A stretch of DNA of 64,000 bases from Pontibacter aquaedesilientis (GTDB lineage: Bacteria > Bacteroidota > Bacteroidia > Cytophagales > Hymenobacteraceae), in assembly GCF_014773225.1 (NCBI RefSeq), contig NZ_JACXAJ010000004.1, forward strand, positions 186,001-250,000, given 5' to 3'. Under the pieces are notes generated by a model. That model had not been told where the DNA came from, made no database searches, and was given only the letters and a program-made list of their open reading frames with translations. Below are positions 55,270 to 64,000 of this stretch, one piece after another (positions within the stretch are counted from its first letter, which is position 1; every line of letters starts with the position of its first letter). Made by a program: the position numbers and the translations under genes.

Positions 55270-57975
55270 ATGAAAAAGTTCTTCTTACTATTATTATGCT
55301 CCCTCTTTATTCATATGGGAGTATTTGCGCAGTTTTCCTCCATAACACCCTTGGCCCATCAACAAATAGATGTAGGGGCAGGCACCCAAGACAAGTCGCA
55401 GTCCAAAACATTTTATCACCAAGGAAAACAGTGGGCGGTTTTTGCGAATTCTACAGGAACGCATCTGTGGCGATTAGACGATACCTCCTGGACACACATC
55501 ATGAGGCTCACCACGAGAAGAGGGAGAGCTGATTGCAAAGTTGTTGACAACGTCGTTCACGTATTTGTTTTTCAAAAAAATACTTCACAGCTAATTTCTA
55601 TTGAGTATCAAGCCTCTTCCAACTCCTATCAATTGTGGGGTTCCCGACCTTCCATTGTTAACTTTTCATTCAATGGTGAAGTACCCACCGCAACCATTGA
55701 TATGGATGGGACCGGGAGACTTTGGCTTGGCCATGTAAGGGGAACCTCTGTACAGGTACAGTGGAGCGATGCGCCTTATTCTAACTGGAGTAATCCGATC
55801 ACAATTGCCTCAAACGTGCGCAGCGATGATGCGGCGGCCATTATCTCTTTACCTGGCAAAATCGGGGTATTATGGTCGAACCAGGTTACGAAGCGATGGG
55901 GTTTCAAAACGCATACAGATGGAGACAGCCCGTCCAACTGGTCGTCTGACGAAGTACCCGCTTCTCAGTCAGCTTACAATGTAGGCCATGGCATGGCTGA
56001 TAACCATATGAACTTGAAGGCGTCGAGCGACGGAACTTTATACTGCGCCATCAAAACTGGATTTAACGATCAGGATTATCCCTTAATAGGCTTGTTAGTC
56101 CGTAGGCCAAACGGCTCATGGGACGATCTCTATGATGTCTCTCATATTGGCACCACCCCCATCGTCGCACTAAATGAAGCAGCAGGCAAACTACGGGTTA
56201 TATACCCATCAAAGACGTATGGTGGGGATATCTTGTATAGGGAATCCCCTTTATCGAATATTTCTATAGGCCCTCAGATGACTTTATTGGCTGGCTCGGC
56301 CTACCGTGATCCAAGTAGCAGTAAACAAAATTTTAATTCGGCAGGAGTAGTGATTACAACCGATGCTGAGGCGGGTGTCGTGGAGGGCGTTCTATTAAAT
56401 GACAATGCCACTCCCCCTCCTACTGTACCCAATGCACCTGTATTGGCATCGCCAGCGAATGGTGCCACAGGGATTGAGAGCAGTTCTACGCTCTCTTGGA
56501 ATGCCGCTGCTGGTGCTTCTACTTATCGGGTTCAGGTAGCTACCTCGACAACGTTTACCTCCAACGTTTATGATCAGAACGGCATAGTCGGCAACTCCAT
56601 ACAGGTAAACGATCTCTCAAACGGCACCACCTACTACTGGAGGGTACAAGCTTCTAACTCGGTGGGTAATAGTGGCTGGTCCGATGTGTGGAGTTTCTCA
56701 ACCATAAACAATCCAACGCCTACTGTACCAGCCGTGCCATCGCTGGTTTCGCCATCCCACGAAGCAACAGGTATTGCGCTGCCTCCTACTTTGAACTGGA
56801 GCGGCTCCACTGGTGCTGATTCGTACAGGGTTCAGGTTTCGAGATCTTCAGATTTTTCGTCACTTGCCTTCGATCGGAACGGTCTGGCGAGTACATCTGT
56901 ACAGGTAAACGACTTAGCGCATAACACTGTTTATTACTGGAGGGCAAGCGCTCAAAACTCAGCGGGCACAAGCGATTGGTCTGCGAGTTGGCGCTTTACA
57001 ACTTCCGCGAGCACTCCTCCACCCTCCACGGCTAGCCTGGTTGGTCACTGGAAGATGGACGAGGGAAGTGGCAGTGTATTAGTTGATGACTCCGGATATG
57101 GAAACAATGCTGTCTTACAGAACACCTCTAAGGTTAACTGGATTGCGGGAGTTAATGGACTAGCATTGGATTTGCCAGGAAACTGGTATCGCTTTGCTAT
57201 TGCCCCCAATAACGCCTCCTTGAATATGACCAATGAAATAACGATTTCGGCCTGGATAAAGCCACAGGTTCGCAAGGGCAGAATGATATTAAGCAAGGTA
57301 GATCCGGATGGCTACCAGTTGGGCACAAATGGTAACGGCAAGATTGAATTCTGGTTTAATTCAACATCCAACGGTACTGCTTACCGCTTATATTCTAACG
57401 CCAACTATCCGTTCGATGGAAATACTTGGATGCATGTTGCCGCCACTTTCGATGGACAGACGTCTAAAATCTATATTAATGGTGTAGAGGATAAAGCTGT
57501 AAGATACGCTTCTTCTTTAACTTTAATCTCTAATACATCGGACCTAGTTATTGGGGCATTGAAAGAGGACAACAGATGGAACGGGGCATTAGACGATGTA
57601 AGACTTTACAACAAAGCGTTAGGTGCTTCCGAAATCGCAGCTTTAGTCAATTCTGGTTCTGCCTTCAATAGCAGTAATGTTGCCCAAAAGAATGAGCTAG
57701 TTGAGCCAGTGCATGAGCATGAATTGTCAGTATACCCTAACCCCTTCTCTACAGTTGCTAAACTAAGTTTTTACATGCATGAGGCCGGCGACTATACCTT
57801 AGAATTGTACGACAGTAAGGGAGTGCTGGTGAAAAAGCTGAAGCAGGGCCAAGCTACCTTAGGGGAGCACAACACAGTTGAAATAGATGGCTCTCAACTC
57901 AGCAAGGGGCTCTACATGGTGCGACTGCAAACAGCCAAGGGCAGCCGAGCGCTCCGGTTGATTTTACAAAAGTAA
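55270..57975 (+). CDS. Secreted propeller-FnIII-LamG protein with T9SS sorting domain
   Basis: The 901-residue protein has a signal peptide (1-20), an N-terminal region of about 350 residues with beta-propeller-like repeats (TGTHLWRLDD, GRLWLGHV, WSDAPYSNWSNP, WSNQVTKRWGF), two fibronectin III domains (about 390-475 and 485-577), a LamG/concanavalin-like domain (about 590-790, VGHWKMDEGSG, ISAWIKPQ, WMHVAATFDG) and a C-terminal T9SS type A domain (VYPNPFSTVAKLSF, GLYMVRLQT). LamG and FnIII parts suggest glycan binding. The propeller may be a lyase or lectin; no catalytic residues are assignable. It faces away from the lyases across a 1-kb spacer. Confidence 0.83.
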   Translation: MKKFFLLLLCSLFIHMGVFAQFSSITPLAHQQIDVGAGTQDKSQSKTFYHQGKQWAVFANSTGTHLWRLDDTSWTHIMRLTTRRGRADCKVVDNVVHVFVFQKNTSQLISIEYQASSNSYQLWGSRPSIVNFSFNGEVPTATIDMDGTGRLWLGHVRGTSVQVQWSDAPYSNWSNPITIASNVRSDDAAAIISLPGKIGVLWSNQVTKRWGFKTHTDGDSPSNWSSDEVPASQSAYNVGHGMADNHMNLKASSDGTLYCAIKTGFNDQDYPLIGLLVRRPNGSWDDLYDVSHIGTTPIVALNEAAGKLRVIYPSKTYGGDILYRESPLSNISIGPQMTLLAGSAYRDPSSSKQNFNSAGVVITTDAEAGVVEGVLLNDNATPPPTVPNAPVLASPANGATGIESSSTLSWNAAAGASTYRVQVATSTTFTSNVYDQNGIVGNSIQVNDLSNGTTYYWRVQASNSVGNSGWSDVWSFSTINNPTPTVPAVPSLVSPSHEATGIALPPTLNWSGSTGADSYRVQVSRSSDFSSLAFDRNGLASTSVQVNDLAHNTVYYWRASAQNSAGTSDWSASWRFTTSASTPPPSTASLVGHWKMDEGSGSVLVDDSGYGNNAVLQNTSKVNWIAGVNGLALDLPGNWYRFAIAPNNASLNMTNEITISAWIKPQVRKGRMILSKVDPDGYQLGTNGNGKIEFWFNSTSNGTAYRLYSNANYPFDGNTWMHVAATFDGQTSKIYINGVEDKAVRYASSLTLISNTSDLVIGALKEDNRWNGALDDVRLYNKALGASEIAALVNSGSAFNSSNVAQKNELVEPVHEHELSVYPNPFSTVAKLSFYMHEAGDYTLELYDSKGVLVKKLKQGQATLGEHNTVEIDGSQLSKGLYMVRLQTAKGSRALRLILQK

Positions 57976-58684
57976 GCCATCCCCCGTTAGTGCTCAAAAG
58001 CCGTAGTGCTGTGATATAGATAGGTACTAGGTATAAAGACTGATATTGTTGTTACCTCCACTACAAGGTACACGAATACAGGTCGAGCAATGGATGCCTT
58101 AAGTACAGGCAGAAGCAAGGCCCCTTTTCTTAGAAAGAGAAGGGGCCTTGCTTTGCCAAAAGATTAAGAAGCTCTGTTAAGCCGTTCTGTTAAATATTGT
58201 ACACAGCTAAAATATGACAGTCGACCTGAGCAACCACAAGCCTATAAGTTTGCGAATAGCCAATCTGACCTAAAGGGAGTTGCTTTGAATATTACCGGTT
58301 GTGGAATAATGATTAAGCAAAATTGTGAACGAACCATAATAGGTATAGTACAAAACAATGCGCATTAATTTGATTGATGCAAAACTCTTGTCTACTACTA
58401 TATCATCTAACTGTGAGCAAATAAATAATTTATAAAAATACTATTAATAAGCATGACATAGTGTTTTAATCTATTATAAAAAGCCCAAAAATATAAAATA
58501 TATATAAATGAATCGATTTTAAATTATAAACGTAAGCATTTAATAATACCTCTACCAGTGCTTTGCAAGATCATTGGGGTAGTTAATTAATGTCTTAAAC
58601 GATCTTCATTTTTTATTCTACTTTACAGATTGTTGTATGCGTAACTGAATATAAATACAATTTAACCTTAACCGCTTTGTCACT
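57976..58684. other. AT-rich spacer between the two propeller genes
   Basis: This 709-bp region has a hairpin at 58113-58153, two AGGTATA motifs (58028 and 58341) and, from 58430 on, very AT-rich DNA likely to hold the promoter of the second propeller gene. No gene is seen. Confidence 0.5.
58113..58153 (+). terminator. Hairpin terminator after the 901-residue protein gene
   Basis: AAGCAAGGCCCCTT at 58113-58126 pairs with AAGGGGCCTTGCTT at 58140-58153 (14 bp). The T run after it is weak, so it may rely on other factors or be mainly a 3' end-stabilising hairpin. Confidence 0.65.
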
Positions 58685-60133
58685 ATGAAAGCCAGATTTA
58701 CGCTTCTTATAATCTGCACCCTTCTTATATTTCATGAGTCAGCTGCACAGTTCAGTTCCGTTACCGAACTCACCCCATTACAAGCAAGTCCTTTTGCGAC
58801 AAGAGAAAAACAGCAGTCTAAAGTCTTCACGTATGCTGACAAGCATTGGTCCATTCTAGCAAGTTCTACTGGCACGCACCTCTGGCGTCTGGACGGTTCT
58901 GCATGGGTAAAAGCCTTGGAACTGGTCACAAGAAACTCCAGAGCTGACTATGCAATAGATGGCGATGTCGTGCATATACTTTTATACTCGGGCACTTCTT
59001 CGCAGTTCGTCTCCATTAAGTATAACAAGGCTGCGAATAAGTTTGAAAAGTGGGACCAGAACAAATTGCCTGTTTCCATCAATCTGGAAGAAGGAGTCCA
59101 GATTGCTTCTGTGGATAGGGACAAAACCGGCAGGATGTGGATTGCCTCTACCGGTCTCAATGGTACAGTCAATTTGCGTTGGAGCGACACCCCCTACACG
59201 ACCTGGAGTTCTCCGATTGTAATAGCCAATGGATTAAAGGAAGATGACGCAGCAGCTGTCATTGCGATGCCGCACCAAAATCAAATAGGTGTTCTTTGGT
59301 CTAACCAAAACACAAAGCGATGGGGATTCAAGGTTCACCGGGATGGAGATAGCCCTACAAGCTGGTCGCAGGACGAGGTACCGGCGTCTCAATCTGCCCT
59401 TAGTACGGGATCAGGTATGACCGATGACCATATGAGCATGAAGGTAGCAAGCGATGGCTCATTGTTCTGTGCCATCAAGACAGGTTATAACCGGGAAGGC
59501 CTTCCCCTTATTGCCTTATTGGTAAGGCGCCCGACAGGCTTATGGGAAAATTTGCATGAGGTTTCGCAAAAGGGCACGCTGCCAATTATCGTACTCAACG
59601 AGGCCATAGGCAAATTAAAAGTGATATACACTTCCCAAACTTATGGCGGAGACATTCTTTACAAAGAGTCCTTGATGTCTAAAATCTCTTTCTGTACTGA
59701 GCATACCCTTATTCGGGGCAATTATAATTATGCGACAAGCACTAAGCAGCTATACTCAGACAATGTCGTCATATTGGCTTCGAATGAGACGCAGGTGGTT
59801 GGGGTAATCGGTACAGATGCCCTGTCTGGTTCTGACGTCTCCCTGGCCTGTGATGTCGATCTTGAGCCAAAGAATAATTTATTCATAGCGTACCCCAACC
59901 CTTTTGAATTGGAAGCAACTGTCAGCTTTGTTTTAAACCGGGACAGTGACTACTCCTTGATCTTATATGATAGCAAAGGTTCGCAAGTGGTCATCCTTAA
60001 AGAAGGGAACGCAGTAGCAGGCGAAACCAATCATGTGAACCTGGATGGATCAATGTTATCCCGTGGCCTCTATTCGTTGAAGTTGCAGACAACAGATGGA
60101 CACAGAGGAATCAAGCTCATCCATCATCAATAG
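58685..60133 (+). CDS. Secreted propeller protein with T9SS sorting domain, short paralogue
   Basis: The 482-residue protein corresponds to the N-terminal 375 residues of the preceding protein joined directly to a T9SS domain, without FnIII or LamG. Shared landmarks are SSTGTHLWRLDGSAW, WSDTPYTTWSSPI, LWSNQNTKRWGFK, GDSPTSWSQDEVPASQSA and TYGGDILYKES, with AYPNPFELEATVSF and GLYSLKLQT in the tail. A signal peptide ends near ESAAQ. The conserved GDSP-W-S-DEVPASQSA segment is the best candidate for a functional site. Likely a duplicate that gained or lost the glycan-binding domains. Confidence 0.82.
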   Translation: MKARFTLLIICTLLIFHESAAQFSSVTELTPLQASPFATREKQQSKVFTYADKHWSILASSTGTHLWRLDGSAWVKALELVTRNSRADYAIDGDVVHILLYSGTSSQFVSIKYNKAANKFEKWDQNKLPVSINLEEGVQIASVDRDKTGRMWIASTGLNGTVNLRWSDTPYTTWSSPIVIANGLKEDDAAAVIAMPHQNQIGVLWSNQNTKRWGFKVHRDGDSPTSWSQDEVPASQSALSTGSGMTDDHMSMKVASDGSLFCAIKTGYNREGLPLIALLVRRPTGLWENLHEVSQKGTLPIIVLNEAIGKLKVIYTSQTYGGDILYKESLMSKISFCTEHTLIRGNYNYATSTKQLYSDNVVILASNETQVVGVIGTDALSGSDVSLACDVDLEPKNNLFIAYPNPFELEATVSFVLNRDSDYSLILYDSKGSQVVILKEGNAVAGETNHVNLDGSMLSRGLYSLKLQTTDGHRGIKLIHHQ

Positions 60134-60297
60134 ATTTAACTTCTGATTCACTCGCTTTGAATTAAAACTGGCTCGATGTTGCAATCATATACCCCTTTCT
60201 ACCATATAGCAGTGGCTCCAAATCATAGCCATCTCTTTTAATATCTGCTACTAAGTCATCGCATTCCCGTATTACCCTTTTGAGAATACGAGAATAT

Positions 60298-61797
60298 ATG
60301 AGTACACTGCAAGCTAACGATATCTTTGCTGAGCACTATCTGCTGAAAACACGCCTCAGTTCTGGCCCCATTGCGGAGGTATGGGCGGCTGAGGATTGGA
60401 CGGCAAAAGAGAGAATAGTGGCGCTAAAAATACATGGCGCTGCTAGCAAGCTGGATGACCAAACCTTGGAAATGCTGCGTCAGGAGGTTGAGGAGATCCA
60501 GTCCCTTGAACACCCACAGCTTTTATTACCTTACCAATTCGACGTTTTCCAAGGTATACCCTACCAGGTAATGCCCTACGTGGAACAAGGGTCGCTTGGC
60601 AAGTATCTATTGGAGCACGGTCCCTTTAACGAGGAAAAAATAGCCCTGTTATTGAGTCAAGTCGGCAGCGCGTTGGAGTATCTTCATACCCACCAACCTC
60701 CTATACTGCACCGTCAGGTTACGCCAGACAACATCCTGCTGCTGGACAATGGGGACTATACCCTGACCGCACCAGGATTAAGCAACCAACTAAGCACTGC
60801 TCTGCTTAAAGCTACCGCGAACAATTATGCCGCCGCAACAGCATACGCCGCACCGGAGCTTTTCAGCGCTCACCCTCAACAGCAGCAAGCAAGTGATATC
60901 TTTGCACTTGGCGTTACGCTCTATGAACTGTGCACCGGTGCACTACCCTGGCTTGGCAATGGTGGCCTGAGTTTGCAGCAAGGGGCTGAAGTTCCCTATC
61001 TGCCAGCCCCCTATTCCCGTGTCTTGAGTAACCTGGTTCGGGCATGCCTGCAGCCAGATTGGGAAAAGCGCCCTTCTGCCGGACAACTCGTTGAGGAAGC
61101 CGATTATTTTCTTGAAAATGGCAACTGGAAACCCTACGGCATTTTTGGCAATGTGACTGCCGAGACCATCGTGTATAAAGAAAGACCTCCCTATGTCTCC
61201 ATTTTACTGATCGCATTGCTGGCAGGTGTGGTCTTGGCGGCAGTGTATTTTATTTTTTTCCGGGATCAGTCAGACCGTGAGGCGGAAATAGCGCAGGTAG
61301 AAAATGCAGCAGAGAACTCACCTCTACCAACTGAGGAGCCGCCTGTAGAGGTCCAGCCACCAATGCAGGGCGACAGCGCTGACCAAGAAGTCAAACAGGC
61401 AGCCAATGGAAAGCAGATCGCTCAAGATACCCCGCCCACCACTACGCCACCTCCTGTGCAACAGCCGGAAGTAACACCACGTCCTGCCCTTACGCAAAAA
61501 ACTTCCTACCCCCGGCCTAAAAACCTGGAAGGTTACTTAAGTGCGATGCTAGATGAAGAAATCCCTTTACAAGTCAAGGACCGATGGCGGCCAACTGTGA
61601 GGAAGTATTTTGCTCCGGATGCCATCGTGTACGCCCAAATGAATGACTCCCCGCTTGGTAGTTTTGGGGTAGCTGAATTCTTGGATATCTTGCTTAGCAG
61701 TGAAGCCGGAAGCTCCATCCGTATCGACAAGGTTATCTTAGACGAGCAGGAGGAGAAAATCGATGAGATCAATGTAAGCCTCTATTCAAGAAAATAA
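60298..61797 (+). CDS. Membrane-anchored Ser/Thr pseudokinase
   Basis: This protein of about 499 residues has a Hanks-type kinase fold (residues 10-275), a transmembrane helix (about 298-319, LLIALLAGVVLAAVYFIFF), a Pro/Glu-rich linker and a C-terminal domain of about 90 residues (LDEEIPLQVKDRWRPTVRKYF) in the periplasm. The ATP lysine (Lys44 in IVALKIHG) and APE-like AAPELF are kept, but the catalytic HRD is HRQ (138-140) and DFG is APG (158-160). It should bind nucleotide weakly and have no phosphotransfer. ATG at 60298 is chosen over an upstream TTG at 60280. Confidence 0.83.
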   Translation: MSTLQANDIFAEHYLLKTRLSSGPIAEVWAAEDWTAKERIVALKIHGAASKLDDQTLEMLRQEVEEIQSLEHPQLLLPYQFDVFQGIPYQVMPYVEQGSLGKYLLEHGPFNEEKIALLLSQVGSALEYLHTHQPPILHRQVTPDNILLLDNGDYTLTAPGLSNQLSTALLKATANNYAAATAYAAPELFSAHPQQQQASDIFALGVTLYELCTGALPWLGNGGLSLQQGAEVPYLPAPYSRVLSNLVRACLQPDWEKRPSAGQLVEEADYFLENGNWKPYGIFGNVTAETIVYKERPPYVSILLIALLAGVVLAAVYFIFFRDQSDREAEIAQVENAAENSPLPTEEPPVEVQPPMQGDSADQEVKQAANGKQIAQDTPPTTTPPPVQQPEVTPRPALTQKTSYPRPKNLEGYLSAMLDEEIPLQVKDRWRPTVRKYFAPDAIVYAQMNDSPLGSFGVAEFLDILLSSEAGSSIRIDKVILDEQEEKIDEINVSLYSRK

Positions 61798-61956
61798 GTT
61801 GACTGCCTCTTAGGCTTGGCGCCCTATACCTGCACATGTCCTGAAAGAGTCTCAGCCAATTCTGATTTGTTCTGCTAAAGTGCTAAACCCCCTACATGCT
61901 GTTTGATTTGTAGATATTTATCACAATATTTATAAATCAATATATTTTAAGACAGC

Positions 61957-63432
61957 ATGTTCGGAATTTTACTCGCACAGCAATGGAAACAAGCCCGACG
62001 CTCCCCGGTTTTTCAGAAGAGCGTCGTGGTCAACATCATTCTTGGCTTCCTGATCCTGTACTTCTCGCTCATATTTATATCACTGGGCTTTTTCGCCGAT
62101 AAAGTCTTGCTCAAACTATACCCTGCCCAGAGCGTAGTGGACTCCCTGAACAGTTTCCTGCTGCATTATTTCCTGATTGATCTGTTTATGCGTTTCATGC
62201 TGCAGGACCTGCCTGTAGTAACTGTCCAACCTTACCTGCACTTGCCTGTCAGCCGCAGCAAGCTTGTACATTTTGCGCTGCTCCGCTCCCTACCCAGCAT
62301 GTTCAATCTGCTAATGCTTCTGTTATTCGTGCCGTTCATGCTTCGGGTTGTCACCCCTGCGCATGGATCAGGTATAGCGGGTGTCTGGCTGGCTTCTTTG
62401 CTTCTGCTAACTTTCTTCAACAATTTCCTGCTTATTTATTTTAAGCGACAGTTGGTAAGCAAGCCGAAGCGTACCTTGCTTTTCGGACTTGCGGTTGCAG
62501 GCCTTTTCCTGCTTGACTATAGTAGTGTGCTCTCGCTCCGACAAATTTCAAGGGTAGCATTCGGGAGCCTACTGCAACAACCCTGGCTGGTGAGTGTACC
62601 CGCCGCTTTGCTGGCCATTGCCTATTGGTTGAATTTCCGCTTTTTGCGTGATAACCTGTACCCCGAAGAAATATCCATCAAAAAGGTGTCTTCTGTTGCA
62701 GGGGGAGACATTGCCTTCCTCAATCGCTTTGGTGACACAGGCAGGCTCATCGCCCTGGAACTGAAACTCATATGGCGTCATAAGCGACCACGTTCTATTA
62801 TCGTTATGTCGGCTCTCATGTTGTTTTACGGCATGATATTCTACACGAACGAGAAATACCAGGAAGGCTATGGCATGCTTATTTTCGTGGGCATTTTTGT
62901 GACTGGCTCACCCATGTTCAATTATGGGCAGTTTATACCTGGCTGGCAGAGCAACCATTACGACGCTTTGCTCACCCGGCCCATTTCAACTTACCAGTAT
63001 CTGCACGCCAAATACTGGATGTTTGCCCCGGCCGTGCTCCTGGCATTTATCCTCACGTTGCCTTATGTTTTTTTTGGATATAAGATACTGCTCATCAACC
63101 TGGCTGCCTGCCTTTTCAACATCGGCGTAAACAGCTTTATGATCTTTTATTTTGCCGTTTTCAATAAAGACCGGCTTGACCTAAGCAGTGGCTCCGCCTT
63201 TAACTGGCAAGGAGTTGGCGCCTCTAAGTTTGTGATGATGCTGCCGATGATTCTGCTTCCTATCCTACTCTATTTGCCCTTTAGTTTTTTGGATTTACCG
63301 GAGTGGGGCATCTTTGCCATCGGTTTGGCGGGGCTTCTGGGCATTGCGTTTCATAAGCACTTGCTGGCCTTGACTACCCGCCGCTTTGTTTCACACAAAT
63401 ACAAACTGGCCAGTGGCTTCCGGCAAGGCTAG
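61957..63432 (+). CDS. DUF5687 family ABC-2-like membrane protein
   Basis: The 491-residue membrane protein has about 12 hydrophobic segments and the N-terminal amphipathic LLAQQWKQARRSPVFQKS, typical of DUF5687 proteins, which are permease partners of an ABC ATPase. A large cytoplasmic middle segment (LELKLIWRHKRPRS) repeats the amphipathic motif for the second half. The ABC ATPase gene starts 58 bp downstream. Substrate unknown. The fused double-size layout replaces the two permease copies of other ABC-2 systems. Confidence 0.82.
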   Translation: MFGILLAQQWKQARRSPVFQKSVVVNIILGFLILYFSLIFISLGFFADKVLLKLYPAQSVVDSLNSFLLHYFLIDLFMRFMLQDLPVVTVQPYLHLPVSRSKLVHFALLRSLPSMFNLLMLLLFVPFMLRVVTPAHGSGIAGVWLASLLLLTFFNNFLLIYFKRQLVSKPKRTLLFGLAVAGLFLLDYSSVLSLRQISRVAFGSLLQQPWLVSVPAALLAIAYWLNFRFLRDNLYPEEISIKKVSSVAGGDIAFLNRFGDTGRLIALELKLIWRHKRPRSIIVMSALMLFYGMIFYTNEKYQEGYGMLIFVGIFVTGSPMFNYGQFIPGWQSNHYDALLTRPISTYQYLHAKYWMFAPAVLLAFILTLPYVFFGYKILLINLAACLFNIGVNSFMIFYFAVFNKDRLDLSSGSAFNWQGVGASKFVMMLPMILLPILLYLPFSFLDLPEWGIFAIGLAGLLGIAFHKHLLALTTRRFVSHKYKLASGFRQG

Positions 63433-63490
63433 CAGCGACCTCCTATACCTGTACCATTGAATGAGATCAAAAGAAGACTTACAAAATAGA

Positions 63491-64000
63491 ATGATAGAAG
63501 TAAAGAACCTAGAGAAGTCCTACAGCGGCACTACTGTCGTAAAAATAAACGCCCTGCAGGTTACAAGCGGAGAATCCGTGGGATTGGTGGGCAACAACGG
63601 GGCAGGCAAAACCACTCTTTTCCGGATGATGCTCGACCTGGTGCGGCCTACCGGAGGCGAAGTGTTTTCTAAAGGTATAGCAGTGGCTGAAACAGATGCC
63701 TGGAAGTATTACACTGGTTCGCACCTGGATGAAGGTTTCCTGATTGACTACCTGACGCCGGAAGAATACTTTAAGTTTATCGGTGAGCTGCACGGACTTT
63801 CGCAAGGCGATGTACAGGAGCGGCTTTTACCTTTCATGGATTTTTTCAACGGAGAGGTCTTGCAGCAGCGTAAGTACATCCGCGATTTCTCGAAGGGCAA
63901 CCAAAAGAAGATAGGTATAGCTGCAGCAGCCCTCTCTCACCCGGAACTGCTGGTGCTCGACGAGCCCTTCGCCAACCTGGACCCGACCTCCCAGATTCGG
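63491..64000 (+). CDS. ABC transporter ATP-binding protein (3' truncated by window edge)
   Basis: The frame is open from the ATG at 63491 to the window end (170 codons). Walker A is GNNGAGKTT (residues 34-42), the signature is FSKGNQKK (about 134) with SKG in place of SGG, and Walker B is LLVLDEPFANLDP with its catalytic Glu. It is the ATPase partner of the DUF5687 protein encoded just before. The usual length is about 230-240 residues, so about 65 are missing. Confidence 0.92.
   Translation, partial: MIEVKNLEKSYSGTTVVKINALQVTSGESVGLVGNNGAGKTTLFRMMLDLVRPTGGEVFSKGIAVAETDAWKYYTGSHLDEGFLIDYLTPEEYFKFIGELHGLSQGDVQERLLPFMDFFNGEVLQQRKYIRDFSKGNQKKIGIAAAALSHPELLVLDEPFANLDPTSQIR

Noticed and set aside
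1..64000. CRISPR arrays, tRNA and rRNA genes
   Set aside because: No regularly spaced short repeats and no cloverleaf or rRNA-like sequence was seen.

Overview
The window looks like a chromosomal segment of a Bacteroidota bacterium, most likely a Cytophagales member close to Pontibacter or Hymenobacter. The grounds are T9SS C-terminal sorting domains on secreted proteins, DUF5687/ABC and fused SpmA-SpmB families typical of the phylum, lipoprotein signals followed by charged residues, no Shine-Dalgarno sequences, and AT-rich spacers around genes of middling G+C. This is inference; there is no rRNA or other taxonomic marker here.

Layout. 1-20 kb is ordinary housekeeping and accessory content: the 3' part of purL, an EEP-family hydrolase, an NmrA-like reductase, a beta-lactamase-fold lipoprotein, a gamma-glutamyltransferase homologue, a DegP/HtrA protease, DUF983 and DUF72 proteins, an amino-acid permease, an exported methyltransferase-like protein, an M14 peptidase, a fused SpmAB protein and a D-aminoacylase-like amidohydrolase. 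20.4-37.6 kb is a Wzx/Wzy-type exopolysaccharide locus: outer-membrane export protein, Wzc-like tyrosine kinase, UDP-glucuronate 4-epimerase-like enzyme, flippase, polymerase, at least four glycosyltransferases, two P-loop kinase-like proteins, a DUF354 protein and, convergent at the end, the initiating sugar-phosphate transferase. 38.6-48.8 kb holds four paralogous FemAB/GNAT-like acyltransferases, a methyltransferase, a DegT-like aminotransferase and a polysaccharide deacetylase, plausibly decorating the polymer. 49.1-54.2 kb has three related polysaccharide-lyase genes. 55.2-60.1 kb has two secreted T9SS propeller proteins. 60.3-64 kb has a membrane-anchored pseudokinase and a DUF5687/ABC exporter that runs off the window.

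The most unusual feature is the FemAB-like family. Three of its four genes carry in-frame, nearly identical blocks (422, 168 and 265 bp) that are extremely G+C rich (about 82-85% in the rows I counted) inside otherwise AT-leaning genes, with sharp edges. Copies lie in opposite orientations in neighbouring genes, so recombination between them would invert DNA and swap gene ends. The lyase genes show the same behaviour in milder form: lyase A is a mosaic of its two neighbours. I read this as a locus of ongoing segmental gene conversion or inversion in surface-polysaccharide genes. A second window-wide signal is the heptamer AGGTATA/TATACCT (fuller form CAGGTATAGC), seen about 80 times against roughly 10 expected, in genes and spacers alike.

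No tRNA, rRNA, CRISPR array or intact insertion sequence was found.
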